This document shows positions 1 through 7,322 of a stretch of DNA of 53,147 nt, piece by piece. This DNA comes from an uncultured Oscillospiraceae bacterium. Its GTDB lineage: Bacteria > Bacillota > Clostridia > Oscillospirales > Ruminococcaceae. Made by a program: the position numbers and the translations under genes. Positions within the stretch are counted from its first letter, which is position 1. Every line of letters begins with the position of its first letter. The stretch lies in the NCBI GenBank assembly GCA_934481355.1, contig CAKSPH010000017.1, positions 1 to 53,147 on the forward strand. The letters run 5' to 3'. Under the pieces are notes generated by a model that saw only the letters and a program-made list of their open reading frames with translations, ran no database searches and was not told the DNA's origin.

Positions 1-19
1 TCTAGGTTTTTGATACATA

Positions 20-51
20 ACCACACAATATTTATTATGTGGTTATTCGCT
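20..51 (+). repeat. Left inverted repeat of a putative invertible promoter segment
   Basis: A 32-bp sequence that recurs inverted at 211-242 with 28 of 32 positions identical; the differences are at repeat positions 7 and 25-27. It is itself nearly palindromic: two arms (ACCACA.. and ..TGTGGT) around an AT core, the usual form of a tyrosine recombinase full site with two protomer-binding arms. The core reads AATATTTAT here and ATAAATATT at the partner, so the two sites face each other, as inversion requires. Confidence 0.75.
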
Positions 52-156
52 GCAAAACCGCATTATTACTAGCTTTACATGATTTGATGTTTGTATTTTT
101 ATCTCATTTATTATCGTTTTGGCATTACAATTTTATAGGTCAAAGTCATTAATCTA

Positions 157-185
157 TTGACAAATCCATTTGTTCATAGTATAAT
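157..185 (+). promoter_or_regulatory. Consensus sigma-A promoter inside the invertible segment
   Basis: TTGACA at 157-162 and TATAAT at 180-185 are separated by exactly 17 bp, so both hexamers match consensus. As drawn it fires rightwards, through the right inverted repeat and antisense into the recombinase gene. If the 52-210 segment flips, it would fire leftwards past base 1 into sequence not in the window. No coding sequence lies inside the segment. Confidence 0.75.
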
Positions 186-210
186 AGGCATATAGGTTTT
201 TTTGGTAATA

Positions 211-242
211 AGCGATATACCACATAATAAATATTATGTGGT
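211..242 (-). repeat. Right inverted repeat of a putative invertible promoter segment
   Basis: Inverted partner of 20-51. It lies inside a stronger palindrome (about 217-244) with 13-bp perfect arms and a 2-nt centre. The stop codon of the tyrosine recombinase (234-236) falls inside it, so the last codons of the recombinase are part of the recombination site. The distance to the left repeat leaves a 159-bp invertible segment. Confidence 0.75.
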
Positions 243-1088
243 ATCCCTAACCAGCCCTAAAGCCGCTATTTGGCGGGCGTGAACGGCTCCGGATTCTCTC
301 ATATATATTCTAGTTGTATTAATACTGGAGTGCCCTAATAAGTCTGCTAATTTAGATATATCCTTATTTTGATTATAATAAGTTTTAGCAAAGAGATGTC
401 TTAAATTGTGTGGGAACACCTTAGAAGCCTTAACTCCCGAAATGCTACATAAGCGTTGCATACTATGATAGATATTCGATCTATCTAATGGCTTACCGTT
501 TTTGGTTATAAATATTGTTCCACTTAATATATTTTGATTTACTACATATTTTTTTAACAAGGTACACAGAGGAGCGGGTAGAAATACTACCCGATTTTTA
601 TTTTTGCATGATATAGCTGCTTTGCCCTCTTTAACCGCCTCTACTGTTATATACTTTAATTCTGAAATTCTTATCCCAGTTGAGCATATGGTCTGTATGA
701 TTAAACTTAGTCGTTCTTGCCCATTAATATTTGCCGCCCTGATTAGTTTGTCATATTCCTTGCGTGTCAATTCTTTGTCTGCTGTTTCGTAAATTTGTTT
801 TTGGATTTTCAGAGGTTTCAGGGCTAGATCTGGTCTACACATATATTTCAGCAGGTTATTAATCGCTGCTATTGATACATTGCAGGTTGTAGGCGCATAC
901 TGTGATGTTAGCATTGTTTTGTATGACAACAATTTATCTTTAGTCACAGGCTGACAGTCTAAAAACAACTGTAAAGACATCAACTCGCGTTGATAAGATT
1001 TAATTGTGCTTTCGCTGCGTTCCTGTTCATGAAGATATCTTATGTAATTCTTGATTGTTTTATCTGATAGGATTATATCTTTTCTCAT
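234..1088 (-). CDS. Tyrosine recombinase/integrase (probable DNA invertase of the adjacent promoter)
   Basis: A complete 284-residue phage-integrase-family recombinase. The N-terminal SAM-like core-binding domain (about 10-95) is followed by the catalytic domain (about 105-280). The catalytic set is visible: Arg140 in TGIRISEL, Lys162/164 in the beta-hairpin, HNLR with His227 and Arg230, His253 in LLGHSS and the nucleophile Tyr262 in TRIYMR. The start at 1088 was chosen because GAAAGGAG lies just upstream; an in-frame codon at 1106 has no such site. The gene is compact and XerC/D-like in size, with no arm-binding domain, which suits a simple invertase or Xer-like enzyme better than a phage integrase. 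Its 3' end lies within the right inverted repeat of the putative invertible promoter, so it is the natural candidate for flipping it. The target of the switch lies beyond the left edge. Family assignment is secure; the invertase role is inferred from position. Confidence 0.93.
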   Translation of the reverse strand: MRKDIILSDKTIKNYIRYLHEQERSESTIKSYQRELMSLQLFLDCQPVTKDKLLSYKTMLTSQYAPTTCNVSIAAINNLLKYMCRPDLALKPLKIQKQIYETADKELTRKEYDKLIRAANINGQERLSLIIQTICSTGIRISELKYITVEAVKEGKAAISCKNKNRVVFLPAPLCTLLKKYVVNQNILSGTIFITKNGKPLDRSNIYHSMQRLCSISGVKASKVFPHNLRHLFAKTYYNQNKDISKLADLLGHSSINTTRIYMRESGAVHARQIAALGLVRDTT

Positions 1089-1127
1089 TGTTATTACTCC
1101 TTTCAAGTAAGAAATATATACTATTAT

Positions 1128-1163
1128 ATCATAAGGGCAGGTTATAGCACCTGCCCTTATGAT
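1128..1163 (-). terminator. Rho-independent-type hairpin after the serine resolvase
   Basis: A perfect 15-bp stem (1128-1142 with 1149-1163) and a 6-nt loop lie just beyond the resolvase stop, followed by AT-rich DNA on the minus strand. The same stretch holds a TATAAT on the minus strand that could serve the recombinase downstream. The length and perfection of the stem also allow a protein-binding site. Confidence 0.6.
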
Positions 1164-1168
1164 AATAA

Positions 1169-1765
1169 TTATTGATTATCTATATTTTCCAGTCCCTGCT
1201 TTTCTGCTCTCAATTTTATAGCTTTGTAGAGGGTTGGTCGAGAAATACCACACGCACGACAAATCTCCGATACAGTCAAATTATGTAAATCATACATCTT
1301 CAATGCTTTGTCCAATGTCTTTTCCGGAGTGGCAGGTCTGCCACCAAATCTACCCCTCTCACGCGCACTTTTTACACCCTCTTTTACACGTTCAGAAATT
1401 GTTTCTCGCTCAAACTCGCTTAAAACACATAAAAACTGTGCTATCATTTTTCCTGCGGCACTACCAAAATCTAATTTTTCTTTTAATGAAATAAGTGTCA
1501 CGCCCTCATTATGAAATGTTTGCATTAAATTTATTAAATCTGCTGAACTTCTCCCCAAACGACTTAATGACTCAATATATACTGTATCTCCTGTCTCAAC
1601 CACCTCTAACAGGGCCTTTAATTTTGGTCTATTAGATTTTGTGCCTGACATTTTCTCGGTGTAGATATAATCCTTATCTACTCCTGCTGCAACTAAAGCA
1701 TCAATTTGTCGGTCTAAACATTGACCCGTTGTCGATACCCTCGCATATCCATATACTATACCCAT
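1169..1765 (-). CDS. Serine recombinase (resolvase/invertase family)
   Basis: A 198-residue small serine recombinase of the Tn3 resolvase / Gin-Hin invertase type. The N-terminal catalytic domain (1-~140) opens with YARVST, where Ser11 is the expected nucleophile, and contains the family motifs YIESLSRLGRS and ISERVKEG plus the GRFGGRP linker. A C-terminal Hin-type helix-turn-helix (about 145-190) includes SEICRACGISRPTLYKAI. The start has AGGGGG upstream. It is transcribed towards the tyrosine recombinase and separated from it by a strong hairpin. Such enzymes resolve cointegrates or plasmid dimers or invert DNA. Its own site is not obvious, although the AT-rich 1766-1895 region holds repeated ACAATTGT-like palindromes that could be subsites. 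With the tyrosine recombinase and the asnB truncation it marks the segment as mobile DNA. Confidence 0.92.
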   Translation of the reverse strand: MGIVYGYARVSTTGQCLDRQIDALVAAGVDKDYIYTEKMSGTKSNRPKLKALLEVVETGDTVYIESLSRLGRSSADLINLMQTFHNEGVTLISLKEKLDFGSAAGKMIAQFLCVLSEFERETISERVKEGVKSARERGRFGGRPATPEKTLDKALKMYDLHNLTVSEICRACGISRPTLYKAIKLRAEKQGLENIDNQ

Positions 1766-1895
1766 TATATATACCCCCTTTTAATTTATTATATGATTTA
1801 TTTCTGAAAACAACTTTACAAAATTGTTTTACAATTATTTCTACCTATTTATCTATTCCGGATCTTTCTAATATAATTATACAACAAAACAATTG

Positions 1896-2801
1896 TTATT
1901 TTAACACAGCTATTCCCACAAAGTGACTGATTGGAAATGCAATAATTTCGCCAGTCTTGACCTCTACTGCCCTTATCCATCCAACATTAGTTTTTGTTTT
2001 TTTGATGTAATCACAAGAAATTATATGTCTTGGATTACCCCTAATTGGTTTATTGGATGCTACTATTGTTTGCAAATTATTATTAGGGTCATAAAACGAC
2101 AACTTACAAACAGACATTTTTAGCAGGTTAGAAATATAAGTTGTAAGATACTCCACCCATGCAACTGGCAGTATAACATAATCCTGATTAGCGGCGTTTA
2201 TAATTGCAGGCTTTAGCGCATATCCACATTGTCTTGGTATAAGTTCCACGCATTGCACTATACCGTTTACATAATCGTCTGTTACTGGATTTGCTCTTTG
2301 TATTGCACCTCTCTTGTCGCTGTCATCGGCAGGAACAGCATTAATCACATTTGCGTTAGCGGTGATGATATCTATTTTCCCGCTTGAAGATATGCCAAAA
2401 CACAATGCCGAATACAAGATATACGCTTGTGTGAGAAACTGAAAATTAATCTTATTAGATAATTGTTGCATTGTGTTTTTGTAAATATCCAGCATTGCAG
2501 AAGCAGCCCCTTCGTAAAAACCATAAGGACTAATTCTAATATGACCGTCTGCGATACAACGCAAATATTTAGCATCTGCATGTAGCACTTTGTTATCAGC
2601 TAAATATGGTAATTTAGCTGATGATTTGTTGGCGTAATGTTGGTGTACGTATTCGTAAAATGCGTTATTAGCAGTCATATAACTAGTTATACCAGTATTG
2701 ATAGCAAAAATATTGTTGATATCCTGTTGCACCACTGGCGAAGAACTTACCCCCTTTCTTCTAACTTCCTCATTTAACTTACCATTATTTCTTGTATCCA
2801 T
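1896..2801 (-). CDS. Unrecognised protein of the AT-rich island
   Basis: An open frame of 301 codons from the start at 2801 (AAAGGGG seven bases upstream), or 325 from 2873, where spacing to a Shine-Dalgarno is poor. I recognise no family. The sequence is polar and soluble-looking, with no signal peptide or clear membrane span. The first ~50 residues are low complexity and basic. The middle, about 90-180, is rich in Tyr, Ala and Ile and includes a short hydrophobic helix around TQAYILYSALCFGI. The C-terminal ~60 residues look like a small beta-rich domain ending in AFPISHFVGIAVLK. Codon use is AT-rich like the two recombinases and unlike the chromosome beyond 3.1 kb. It could be mobile-element cargo or a replication or maintenance protein. 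The length and consistent codon use support a real gene. Confidence 0.65.
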   Translation of the reverse strand: MDTRNNGKLNEEVRRKGVSSSPVVQQDINNIFAINTGITSYMTANNAFYEYVHQHYANKSSAKLPYLADNKVLHADAKYLRCIADGHIRISPYGFYEGAASAMLDIYKNTMQQLSNKINFQFLTQAYILYSALCFGISSSGKIDIITANANVINAVPADDSDKRGAIQRANPVTDDYVNGIVQCVELIPRQCGYALKPAIINAANQDYVILPVAWVEYLTTYISNLLKMSVCKLSFYDPNNNLQTIVASNKPIRGNPRHIISCDYIKKTKTNVGWIRAVEVKTGEIIAFPISHFVGIAVLK

Positions 2802-2991
2802 ATTACTTACCCCTTTCTCATTGCCTTCTACTAATTCTTTACTTATTTTTTCTTTTTTTATAAATCCTTTCATTCTATGAATAAAATAAACTCCTCTTTA
2901 TATATAAAAAAATCCTAGAAAATTTTCAAACTCTTAAAAAAAGAAAAAACTCTAAAAAAATCTCAAATATCTCATTCGATAAATTTGCCAC

Positions 2992-4467
2992 TTAAGTAAT
3001 AAATTTAGTCTTTAAGGGAAAACACATAAATACAATCATTAAAAGTGATAAATATTTTACCCATGTAACTTTGCTTTCAAGCAGTGTCGCCATGAAGTAA
3101 TCCATGTTCATAATGAACATCTCACGCATTCGCCGCGCGGTCCCGTTATCGCTGCCAAGGTAATCCGTTTTTGCAATGCACTTATCATAGCTCCTGCGGA
3201 CGTAAGCCTCGGCGTCGCCGGCGCTCATCGGGCGCTTCAGCAGGGCGGCGCGCTCCGGGACTGCGGTCGACCACGGGAATCCATCGTAAAACAGGACCTC
3301 TTTTCGGTGATACCACGGATAGCCGCCGAACACCTCATCAGCGCACTCTCCAGAAAGCGCCACCGGGAACCGCTCCTTTATCTTCCCGCAGAACAGGTAA
3401 AGCGAGCTGTCCACGTCAGCCATTCCGGGGAGGTCACGGGCGCGTGTGGAATCCTCGAGGGCGTCAGCAAGCGCGGGAGTGTCCAGCTCCACGTTAGTGT
3501 GGTCGGAGCCTATGAATTCCGCCATGCGCTTCACCCACGGTGCGTCCTCGTCGGGCTGGAAGCTGCTTGCGCGAAAATTCTGATGATTGTACTTGTAGTC
3601 TATCGACCATGTGCTGAGCCTTTCACCGCGCTCCCCGAATTCCCTTGCGGCTATCGCGGAAATCACGCTGCTGTCAAGTCCTCCGGAGAGAAAGCAGCAC
3701 AGCGGGACATCGCTGACAAGCTGGCGCTTTACCGCGTCGATTATCAGCTCCCGGACGTGCGCCGAGGTCTCCGTGAAATTCTCGGTGTGCGGCTCGGCTT
3801 TCAGCTCCCAGTAGCTCCGCAGCCGGAAGCCCTCCTCGGTCAGCACCGCACAGTGTGCCGCCGGGATCTCGCTTATATCCCGGAAAACTCCGCTGCCAAC
3901 CCGCTTTGCAGGGCCTATCAGCATTATCTCCGCCACGCCGTCCTCGGTTATCACCGGCTTCACGGACGGGTGCTTCAGGAGGGCTTTTATCTCGCTGGCG
4001 AATATTATCCCGTCCCGGGTAAGGGAATAAAACAGCGGCTTCACGCCTATTCTGTCCCGGGCAAGGAACAGCTTCCGCTTACGGCTGTCCCAGACCGCAA
4101 ACGCGAATATTCCGTTGAAAAGCTTCACGCACTCCTCGCCGTAGGTCAGAAACGCTTTCAGTACTACCTCGGTATCTGAATGCCCGTTGAACTCCACGCC
4201 GCGCATTTTCATCTTCTGCCGGAGCTCCTCTGTATTGTAAAGCTCCCCGTTGTAGACCAGTGTGCAGCCGCCGCTGCTCATGGGCTGAGCGCCGTTTTCC
4301 GGGTCGATGACTATAAGCCGGCGGTGGACTAAGTACGCACTGTCGTCGTTGTATATGCCGGAGGCGTCCGGACCCCGGGAAGCCATGGCGGCGCTCATCT
4401 TCGCCATAACTCCGGACATCTGCCGCATATTCTGCTCAAATCCTATCTGTCCTGCTATTCCGCACAT
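2992..4467 (-). pseudogene. asnB: Asparagine synthetase (glutamine-hydrolysing), truncated by the AT-rich island
   Basis: The 491-codon frame begins MCGIAGQIGF with the Ntn nucleophile Cys2 of class II glutamine amidotransferases, and the glutaminase domain spans about 1-210. The synthetase domain follows, with the ATP-pyrophosphatase loop LSGGLDSS, and SGECADEVFGGY further on. AsnB proteins are about 600-630 residues. Here homology stops after DYFMATLLE, exactly where the family has a conserved [D/E]RKDRMSM block, and the frame runs on for about 27 residues of hydrophobic, AT-rich-coded sequence with no family resemblance. The break lies at about 3068-3076, where base composition changes sharply. 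About 120 C-terminal residues of the synthetase domain are missing. The glutaminase half is intact, but asparagine formation is doubtful. The start has a GAAAGGGG site. It is divergent from the GntR-ABC operon. Confidence 0.88.
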
Positions 4468-4546
4468 TACTCATTCCCCTTTCTGTGCTTTCTCATTTAT
4501 TGTATGCAGGATATCCGGAGCCGTGAAAAAAATTTTGTTTTCCCCC

Positions 4547-4575
4547 TTGACAAAATTGTACTGATGTGATATATT
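4547..4575 (+). promoter_or_regulatory. Promoter of the gntR-ABC operon
   Basis: TTGACA at 4547-4552, 17-bp spacer, TATATT at 4570-4575. The Shine-Dalgarno AGGAGG lies at about 4609-4614, before the ATG at 4619. The 12-bp operator palindrome begins within the -10 hexamer. Confidence 0.75.
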
Positions 4576-4585
4576 GTATATACAA
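4574..4585. promoter_or_regulatory. Palindromic operator, probably for the adjacent GntR/YtrA regulator
   Basis: TTGTATATACAA is a perfect 12-bp palindrome overlapping the -10 and transcription start. GntR-family YtrA proteins usually repress their own operon from such a site. This is inferred from position and symmetry. Confidence 0.55.
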
Positions 4586-4618
4586 GATATACACATTATT
4601 CACTTTTCAGGAGGAACA

Positions 4619-4987
4619 ATGAATATCATAATAACTAACTCAGCCGGGACGCCCATCTACGACCAGATCGCGTCGCAGATAAAGGCGCTTATCCTTTCCG
4701 GCAAGCTTAAAGAGGGCGACCCGCTGCCATCAATGCGGGCGCTGGCGCAGGACCTGCGTGTCAGCGTTATCACCACCAAGCGCGCCTATGAGATACTGGA
4801 GCAGGAAAAGCTTATCGAGAGCTTCACCGGGCGCGGGAGCTTCGTCTCAGCACAGAGCCCGGAAATGCTGCGGGAACAGAGCCTTCGCGAAATAGAGCAG
4901 TACCTGTCAAAAGCTGCGGATTCCGCGAAACGCAGCGGTGTGAAATACGAGGAGCTTGCGGATATTTTACGGCTGTTCATGGAATAA
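4619..4987 (+). CDS. GntR-family (YtrA subfamily) transcriptional regulator
   Basis: A 122-residue short GntR regulator: an N-terminal winged helix-turn-helix (about 8-75; PIYDQIASQIK, GDPLPSMRALAQDL, VSVITTKRAYEILEQEKLI, GRGSFV) and a brief helical tail of about 45 residues instead of an effector domain, which defines the YtrA subfamily. The start is set by the AGGAGG site; the frame is open further upstream but runs through the promoter. It is the first gene of an operon with an ABC ATPase and two ABC-2 permeases, the usual YtrA context, and probably represses it through the palindrome at 4574-4585. Homologous systems respond to cell-wall-active antibiotics or peptides. The inducer here is unknown. 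Confidence 0.9.
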   Translation: MNIIITNSAGTPIYDQIASQIKALILSGKLKEGDPLPSMRALAQDLRVSVITTKRAYEILEQEKLIESFTGRGSFVSAQSPEMLREQSLREIEQYLSKAADSAKRSGVKYEELADILRLFME

Positions 4988-5068
4988 GCCAGAATCCTCC
5001 GCGGATCAGTGCATTTATTTAATGGCAGTTTGTGAACAAATTTTCTTTTAATGTATGGAGGTAATTCA

Positions 5069-5932
5069 ATGGAAAACAGTATTGAAATAAAGGGGCTTAC
5101 CTGCCGGTACAGCAATTTCGCGCTGGAAAACCTGTATCTCACCGTTCCGAACGGCACGGTCATGGGACTTATCGGCGAGAACGGCGCGGGAAAATCCACC
5201 ACGATAAAGGCGATACTCGGGCTGATAAAGCCGGAAAGCGGCTCCGTTACAGTGCTCGGCGAGGACTCGACAAAGCTATCTGCGGCGACAAAGGAGCAGA
5301 TAGGCGTGGTTTTCGACACTCTGCCCTTCCCCGCCGTGCTTACCGCAAAGCAGCTCGACAAGGTGCTCGGCGGGATATTCAAAACGTGGGACAGCACGGA
5401 ATACTACAATTATCTGGAGCGGTTCTGCCTGCCCGCCGACAAAAAGCTCGGCAGCTTCTCCCGTGGAATGCAGATGCGCCTGTCGATAGCCGCGGCGCTC
5501 TCGCACCACCCGAAACTTCTGGTTCTTGACGAGCCAACCGGCGGTCTTGACCCGGTAATGCGCGCGGAAATCCTCGACCTGCTGATGGATTTCATTCAGG
5601 ACGAATCGCACTCTATCCTCATTTCAACGCACATAACCAGCGACCTAGAGCATATCGCGGACTACATAGGATTTATCCACAAGGGGCACCTGGTTTTCTC
5701 GGAGGAACGCAACGCGCTGAAAGAAAAGCACCGAGTGCTGAAATGCACCGACGAGGAGCTGAAACGCATTGACCCCGCCGACATCATCGGAATGCGCAGG
5801 GGCAGGTTCTCCAACGAAGTGCTGACCACCGCCGGGGACAAATACCCGGATATCGCGCAGGATATCCCGTCCATTGACGAGCTGATGGTGTACTACGTCA
5901 AGGACGCCGACGAATGGAGGGACGCAAATTGA
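5069..5932 (+). CDS. ABC transporter ATP-binding protein
   Basis: A 287-residue ABC ATPase of the CcmA/YtrB type. Walker A is GENGAGKST (about 36-44), the signature segment is FSRGMQMRLS, Walker B is LLVLDEPTGGLDP, and a switch His lies in ISTHITSDLEHI. After the ~215-residue nucleotide-binding domain comes a short C-terminal extension. The start at 5069 follows GGAGGT; an upstream in-frame ATG at 5051 overlaps that site. It powers export or signalling through the two downstream membrane proteins. Its stop codon overlaps the start of the first permease, so translation is probably coupled. Confidence 0.93.
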   Translation: MENSIEIKGLTCRYSNFALENLYLTVPNGTVMGLIGENGAGKSTTIKAILGLIKPESGSVTVLGEDSTKLSAATKEQIGVVFDTLPFPAVLTAKQLDKVLGGIFKTWDSTEYYNYLERFCLPADKKLGSFSRGMQMRLSIAAALSHHPKLLVLDEPTGGLDPVMRAEILDLLMDFIQDESHSILISTHITSDLEHIADYIGFIHKGHLVFSEERNALKEKHRVLKCTDEELKRIDPADIIGMRRGRFSNEVLTTAGDKYPDIAQDIPSIDELMVYYVKDADEWRDAN

Positions 5933-6618
5933 AAGGAATACTGCATTCATTCTTTGCAAAGAAACATTCGTATTTCACCGGGGCGCTGATTTATTGCGCC
6001 GCCGCCTGCGCCCTGGGATTTGCGGCGCTGCTTCTGCCGGATAATATTCTGCACAACAACGGGTTCAATACTCTCACGATAATTATTCCATTGATCCTTC
6101 TGATGATACCCGAGGAATCGGTGCTCAGCGACCTTGATGGCGACATAAAATCCCGCTATGCCGATTATGTTCTGACGGCGGTCACCCGGGAAACTTTCGC
6201 CAGGGGAATGCTGATAAAGAATCTCATCTGCATAGCGGCGGGGCTTGCGCTCTCCATGATAGTCGCACTGACATACTATCTCATTGGAATAGCCGACAGC
6301 ACTATATTCGTGCAGCTCCCGGAGATGGCGGCGATCTGTGGCGCGGTTGACTGGGCTTGCACTCCGCTGACCGTTCGGATGAAGAGCGCCGAGAAAGCCG
6401 GTATGACCGTTGGACTGATCATTGGATTTGTAATAGTACTTCCGCTCATGATAGCTGTTAATGTATTCGCCGACGAGGATTCGACCCTTTATATGAGTAT
6501 CATAAACTGGCTCACCGGAGCGCAGGTGCTTATCCCGACATTCATTATCTCGGCGGCGGTGTATGCGGGGTTCTACTTTATTCTGCTGAAAAGGCTCGAA
6601 AGGGGGAACGTTTGTTGA
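5929..6618 (+). CDS. ABC-2 type permease subunit 1
   Basis: A 229-residue integral membrane protein with about six hydrophobic segments, for example YFTGALIYCAAACALGFAALL, TIIIPLILLMI, NLICIAAGLALSMIVALTYY, VGLIIGFVIVLPLMIAVNVF and LIPTFIISAAVYAGFYFILL. It resembles the ABC-2 permeases paired with YtrB-like ATPases. I place the start at the TTG at 5929: GGAGGG lies 7 nt upstream and the TTG overlaps the ATPase stop as TTGA. An in-frame ATG at 5914 overlaps the ribosome-binding site. The substrate is unknown. Confidence 0.85.
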   Translation: MKGILHSFFAKKHSYFTGALIYCAAACALGFAALLLPDNILHNNGFNTLTIIIPLILLMIPEESVLSDLDGDIKSRYADYVLTAVTRETFARGMLIKNLICIAAGLALSMIVALTYYLIGIADSTIFVQLPEMAAICGAVDWACTPLTVRMKSAEKAGMTVGLIIGFVIVLPLMIAVNVFADEDSTLYMSIINWLTGAQVLIPTFIISAAVYAGFYFILLKRLERGNVC

Positions 6619-7289
6619 AAGGGCTTATTCTGAAAGACATATACACTGTAAGATTTCAGCTTATCATAAGCGTGGCGCTTATGCTCATTCCAGACCTGAC
6701 AGTCAGCCTTGCTGCGGATTCGCTCAGCGGGGACGGCGGCATTGAACAGATTATGTCGATTTTCCTTTTCGGCGTGGCAAATCTCATCTGCATCTGCCTG
6801 TTCTCCTCATTCATCCTGAACACGCTGAACGACGACGTTAACAGCGGCTGGGGAAAGATAGTCCGGACAATGCCGGTCACATCCGGTAAGGTTATCGGGG
6901 CAAAATTTGCCGCAAGCGCTGTTGTGGTCGGAATCACTACAATTATATCGCTGATTTTCAACATCGTGGGGATCATCGCGCAGGGGCTTCCCGCAGAGCC
7001 GCTGATAATGCTCCCGGTGTGCCTTGCGGTATTCCAGATGGCGGTGTTATGCCCGGTTTTCCCGCTGGCTATGAAACTCGGCACCAGCTCAACCACATTG
7101 ATTTATGTGTGCACGCTGGTAATACTGCTCTCCGGAGCAATAGCGGGTCTCTGCTTCTCACTCGCCTCCGGAAACAGCCTTGTGCTGCTGAGGGTGATAT
7201 TCTACGGAGGGCTGCCGGTGCTGGCGGCGGGTTCGATGATCCTGTCCTACCGCGCGGGTATCAGGCTATTCGGCAATATGACTGTATAA
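6615..7289 (+). CDS. ABC-2 type permease subunit 2
   Basis: A 224-residue membrane protein, MKGLILKDIYTVRFQL..., with six predicted spans. It resembles ABC_membrane_6/ABC-2 permeases that begin with a short cytoplasmic amphipathic helix followed by long hydrophobic stretches. The start is taken as TTG at 6615, again in a TTGA overlap with the preceding stop and preceded by AGGGGG, the same arrangement as the gene before it. It forms the translocation unit with the first permease. A strong hairpin follows directly. Confidence 0.85.
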   Translation: MKGLILKDIYTVRFQLIISVALMLIPDLTVSLAADSLSGDGGIEQIMSIFLFGVANLICICLFSSFILNTLNDDVNSGWGKIVRTMPVTSGKVIGAKFAASAVVVGITTIISLIFNIVGIIAQGLPAEPLIMLPVCLAVFQMAVLCPVFPLAMKLGTSSTTLIYVCTLVILLSGAIAGLCFSLASGNSLVLLRVIFYGGLPVLAAGSMILSYRAGIRLFGNMTV

Positions 7290-7293
7290 AACA

Positions 7294-7316
7294 GGCTCCC
7301 CGGAATCCGGGGAGCC
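7294..7316. terminator. Bidirectional terminator between the ABC operon and glmS
   Basis: GGCTCCCCGG and CCGGGGAGCC form a perfect 10-bp GC-rich stem with a 3-nt loop, with T-rich DNA on the right and A-rich DNA on the left. It sits between two convergent genes. Confidence 0.9.
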
Positions 7317-7322
7317 TTTAAT

